Source: an uncultured Blastocatellia bacterium (GTDB taxonomy: Bacteria; Acidobacteriota; Blastocatellia; Chloracidobacteriales; Chloracidobacteriaceae). From it: a stretch of DNA of 64,000 bases. Below are positions 61,086-64,000 of the stretch, piece by piece. The translations under genes and the position numbers were made by a program. Numbering within the stretch: the first letter of the stretch is position 1; each line of letters starts with the position of its first letter. The stretch covers positions 48,976 through 112,975 of the forward strand of contig CALGZC010000007.1 of NCBI GenBank assembly GCA_937934745.1, written 5' to 3'. The notes below the pieces were generated by a model that made no database searches, was not told the DNA's origin, and saw only the letters and a program-made list of their open reading frames with translations.

Positions 61086-61117
61086 ATAAAAAATGCCGAC
61101 CCACAGTGTACTCGGCA
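61086..61117 (-). terminator. Terminator-like hairpin on the metK strand, in the metK 5' region
   Basis: Minus strand: TGCCGA-gtacactgtggg-TCGGCA followed by TTTTTTATTT; alternative pairing of upstream ATGCCG with CGGCAT. Confidence 0.5.
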
Positions 61118-61252
61118 GGCGGCATACTGGCCTCAGTCGCCAGAATGGGTTGTTTCCACCTTACGCCGGAGAGTCGGTCGAACGCACGCTGTTTTTGCAA
61201 ACCAGACCGGACGGAACGGCAATTGGACTGGCTGCTGAGTCCGAATACCAAT

Positions 61253-61289
61253 AGCATGCTCAGCATGCTCCTAGCATGCTGAGCATGCT
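61253..61289. repeat. 17-bp perfect inverted repeat, 3-bp spacer, built of four AGCATGCT octamers
   Basis: AGCATGCTCAGCATGCT-CCT-AGCATGCTGAGCATGCT. Confidence 0.98.
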
Positions 61290-61336
61290 TCCGGCTTTAC
61301 AACCCCCGCTTCACCACAGGCTTGGAGACGCGTTGT

Positions 61337-63094
61337 ATGCCAGCCCACCATCTGCCCTGCTCACTAAGTGGCGCTGTATGGAAACCAGTAGTGCCACCGG
61401 CAACCGAGACCGAAAAACTCACGACACAGCTTGGGATTCATCCCTTGGTTGCGGCCTGCCTCATCAATCGTGGATTGACGACGCCAGAAGGTGCGGCGGC
61501 ATTTCTGAACCCCGATCTGAGGCAGATACCCGATCCGCGCTCTATGCGAAACCTCGAGACGGCTCTGCGCATTCTTGGTGCGGCCGTAGCGCGCCGGGAG
61601 CCGATTCGCATTGTCGGCGACTACGACTGTGACGGGACAACGGGCCTGATCACGCTCCGCAACGTCCTCCGTCAGCTTGGGCCACAAAGCGATAGCCTGG
61701 TGTCATACTACGTCCCTGACCGTGAGCGGGAAGGTTATGGACTCAACGCCGGCATCATTGAGCAGGCAGCCGCAGACGGTGTTCGGGTTCTAGTATCGGT
61801 GGACATCGGGATCACGGCACACCGGGAATGGGCGTTGGCACGCGCCAGAGGCCTGACGGGCATTTGTCTCGATCACCACACGGTGCTGGGCAGCCACGTA
61901 CCGGGCGATGCCGTGGTAGTATGTCCCAAGCAGGTTGGTGATTCCTACCCTGAAAAAGACCTCGCCGCCTGCGGGCTGGCGTGGCAAATGGCGCGGGCGC
62001 TGATGGCCGACCGACCTAACGGCGACCGGTTTCTGCGCTCGCTGACCAAGTTGGTGGCGATTGGAACCTATGCCGATCTTGTCCCACTTTCCAGTCTGGC
62101 TAACCGGGCCATTGTGGCGGAAGGGCTCCGCGGTCTCAACAACGGCTCGACAAACTACGGTTTGGCGGCACTGATTGATGCTGCGGGGCTGGCGCAGCGG
62201 ACGATTGCCGCCGGCGATCTAGGCTTTCGGCTTGGGCCGCGGATCAATGCGGCCGGGCGCATTGAAGGAACCACACTGAGCGTTGTGGAGTTGTTTGACA
62301 GCCGGACGCCGGAGGAAGCCAGCGCCCGCGCCCGGCAAATTGACACCTGGAATACGGAACGTCAGGAAGTGCAGCGGCAACTTGTCGCCCGGCTCGAGAA
62401 AAACATTGCAGAGCAATCCGGTGACGACCTCGTGTATGTTCTGGCCGGTCGCCATGCCGACGGCTGGCATCAGGGCGTGGTGGGTATTGCCGCCTCCAAG
62501 ATTGTGGAAACTTATCACCGGCCGGCCCTTGTCTGTAGTATTCGCGATGACATCGCCCACGGTTCCGGGCGGAGCATTCCCCAGTTCAACTTGATCGAAG
62601 CGTTGCAGACGGTCGGACGGGACGGCCTTTTCCTCCGGTACGGTGGACATCCGGCAGCAGCCGGTTTTTGTCTTCCGGTAGACCGGCTGCCCGAGTTGCG
62701 TCGCCGGCTCAACGCCTATGCGCGGCAGGTGCTGTCCACCACCGACCTCACCCGCACCTATGTCTATGAAGGCGTGTTACCAATTGCAGAACTCACCCCA
62801 AAACTTGTCGAAAACCTGGCCAAGCTAGAACCACACGGCATCGGCAATCCTGCGCCGCGTTTTGTCATTCGCGGCCGTATCAGCGAGCAGCGCATTCTCA
62901 AGGAAAGCCACCTCAAACTCATCCTGAGTGACGGCCGACACTGCATTGAAGTTCTGTGGTGGCAGCAAAGCGGGTACGCCGACCGACTTTCCAGAGACAT
63001 GACGGTTGAAGTCCTGGGGCGGCCAGACATCAACGTATGGAACGACCGTATCAACACGCAATTTATCGCCACCGATATTCGACCCAGCGTATAA
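61337..63094 (+). CDS. recJ: Single-stranded-DNA-specific exonuclease RecJ
   Basis: RIVGDYDCDGTTGLITL, LDHHTVLGSHVPGDAVVVCPKQ, LGFRLGPRINAAGRIEGT, GRSIPQFNLIEALQTV...RYGGHPAAAGFCL. Confidence 0.93.
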   Translation: MPAHHLPCSLSGAVWKPVVPPATETEKLTTQLGIHPLVAACLINRGLTTPEGAAAFLNPDLRQIPDPRSMRNLETALRILGAAVARREPIRIVGDYDCDGTTGLITLRNVLRQLGPQSDSLVSYYVPDREREGYGLNAGIIEQAAADGVRVLVSVDIGITAHREWALARARGLTGICLDHHTVLGSHVPGDAVVVCPKQVGDSYPEKDLAACGLAWQMARALMADRPNGDRFLRSLTKLVAIGTYADLVPLSSLANRAIVAEGLRGLNNGSTNYGLAALIDAAGLAQRTIAAGDLGFRLGPRINAAGRIEGTTLSVVELFDSRTPEEASARARQIDTWNTERQEVQRQLVARLEKNIAEQSGDDLVYVLAGRHADGWHQGVVGIAASKIVETYHRPALVCSIRDDIAHGSGRSIPQFNLIEALQTVGRDGLFLRYGGHPAAAGFCLPVDRLPELRRRLNAYARQVLSTTDLTRTYVYEGVLPIAELTPKLVENLAKLEPHGIGNPAPRFVIRGRISEQRILKESHLKLILSDGRHCIEVLWWQQSGYADRLSRDMTVEVLGRPDINVWNDRINTQFIATDIRPSV

Positions 63095-63097
63095 GGG

Positions 63098-63134
63098 TGC
63101 CTGTCAAAGGTGCATCAGGCGCCTTTGACAGGCA
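63098..63134 (+). terminator. 16-bp stem hairpin immediately 3' of recJ
   Basis: TGCCTGTCAAAGGTGC-ATCAG-GCGCCTTTGACAGGCA (one G-T pair); no clear U-tract. Confidence 0.5.
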
Positions 63135-63211
63135 TCTGTCGCGGACGCTTGCCACGGTGGGCTGCCCCTGTGTACGGAAGCCAGGGTGAAAGGTATCGCG
63201 GCGGCCCGGCA

Positions 63212-63685
63212 TCAGGCTTCCTTTGGTGATGAGAAGGGGACTTGCCCCACCACTACCCGCCGTACCCGCTGGGGAAGCAAAAAAGTTGTCAGTGCAATCA
63301 TGCGGTTGAGGAGACGGCGAATGTCACCGGGCCCGTCCCAATGTTCGGCGAGCACCTCACCCGGCGTTCGGTTGAGCAAGCGCAACAACGCAACGGCAAC
63401 AAGATAAGCGTCGTCAATCTGACCAAAAAACGGGATCAAGTCAGGTAACACGTCCAGTGGTGCAATGACGTAGGCAATCGTCGCCACCAAGACCATTTTA
63501 TCCACCTGTGGCACACGCGGATCACGCGCTAAACGGTAAGCGAGCTTTAGCAAGTTGGGTAAGAAGCGAAGTGCTTCGTGCGTCAGCTTTCGGAGCCGGC
63601 CGCGCGGCTGACCGGACAGCGGCATAACCGGCTCACGGTGACCATTGATGGTTTCCAATGCTGCGGGCGATCCGTACTCCATCAT
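63212..63685 (-). CDS. DUF1232 (YkvA-like) family protein
   Basis: MVLVATIAYVIAPLDVLPDLIPFFGQIDDAYLVAVALLRLLNRTP. Confidence 0.85.
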   Translation of the reverse strand: MMEYGSPAALETINGHREPVMPLSGQPRGRLRKLTHEALRFLPNLLKLAYRLARDPRVPQVDKMVLVATIAYVIAPLDVLPDLIPFFGQIDDAYLVAVALLRLLNRTPGEVLAEHWDGPGDIRRLLNRMIALTTFLLPQRVRRVVVGQVPFSSPKEA

Positions 63686-63841
63686 GCTTTCCTGACCTCC
63701 GGCTAAAGTGAGTGTGGGTGCCGCCAAGACCATCTTGGCATGACTTGAGACAATCCGCATCTATCGAGCCTGTGGCTTTCGACACAGCCTGGCTGCCACC
63801 TGCTGGGTATGGTTAGTGTTATTTTGCTTTCGGTAGGAGTC

Positions 63842-64000
63842 ATGTCTGCATACCATACAATTGCCATTTTGCTGACGCTGGCGGCGTTGGCGGCCTACGT
63901 CAACCTGCGGTGGATTCGCCTTCCAACCACGATTGGGTTGATGGCGATTTCGCTGGTGATGTCCGTGGCGTTACTGGCGCTGGGCGAAATGGGACTGGTG
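63842..64000 (+). CDS. Partial Na+/H+ antiporter (CPA1-type), truncated by window end
   Basis: Manual translation from ATG 63842 after GTAGGAGT: MSAYHTIAILLTLAALAAYVNLRWIRLPTTIGLMAISLVMSVALLALGEMGLV; absent from ORF track. Confidence 0.65.
   Translation, partial: MSAYHTIAILLTLAALAAYVNLRWIRLPTTIGLMAISLVMSVALLALGEMGLV

Noticed and set aside
60941-61330. SAM-I, SAM-II, SAM-IV, SAH or cobalamin riboswitch upstream of metK
   Set aside because: Read on the metK strand for the conserved cores I know and found none convincing; kept only as an unclassified structured region.

Overview
A 64 kb, gene-dense, GC-rich bacterial window with about 57 supportable CDSs. Two are cut by the window edges and are absent from the supplied ORF track. 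No rRNA, tRNA, CRISPR array or transposase was recognised. Landmarks: bioF; two FtsX/MacB-type permeases; trpS; queD; an AddB-like PD-(D/E)XK nuclease; glgP; thiE; a large TPR protein with FG/Pro-rich linkers; rnhB; a lone nuoH; rmlA/rmlC/wecG-like genes; asd; tdk; ispF; an AAA+ ATPase / PD-(D/E)XK-like / BchD-like run; a UXS-like gene; tgt-yajC-terC; rplM-rpsI-rpsB-tsf-pyrH-frr; a FecA-like TonB receptor; a CrtC-like carotenoid hydratase; rpoZ-gmk-yicC; a MacA-like adaptor plus ABC ATPase; metK-ahcY; recJ; and a partial Na+/H+ antiporter. BchD-like and CrtC-like proteins in this context suggest a chlorophototrophic bacterium, possibly a Chloracidobacterium-type acidobacterium (inference only). 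The most unusual signals are non-coding: (i) many short tandem duplications (11-18 bp period) at gene boundaries, one of which appears to have moved a start codon; (ii) a 37-bp perfect inverted repeat built from four AGCATGCT octamers in the metK/recJ spacer, together with a terminator-like hairpin on the metK strand; (iii) several long perfect hairpins.
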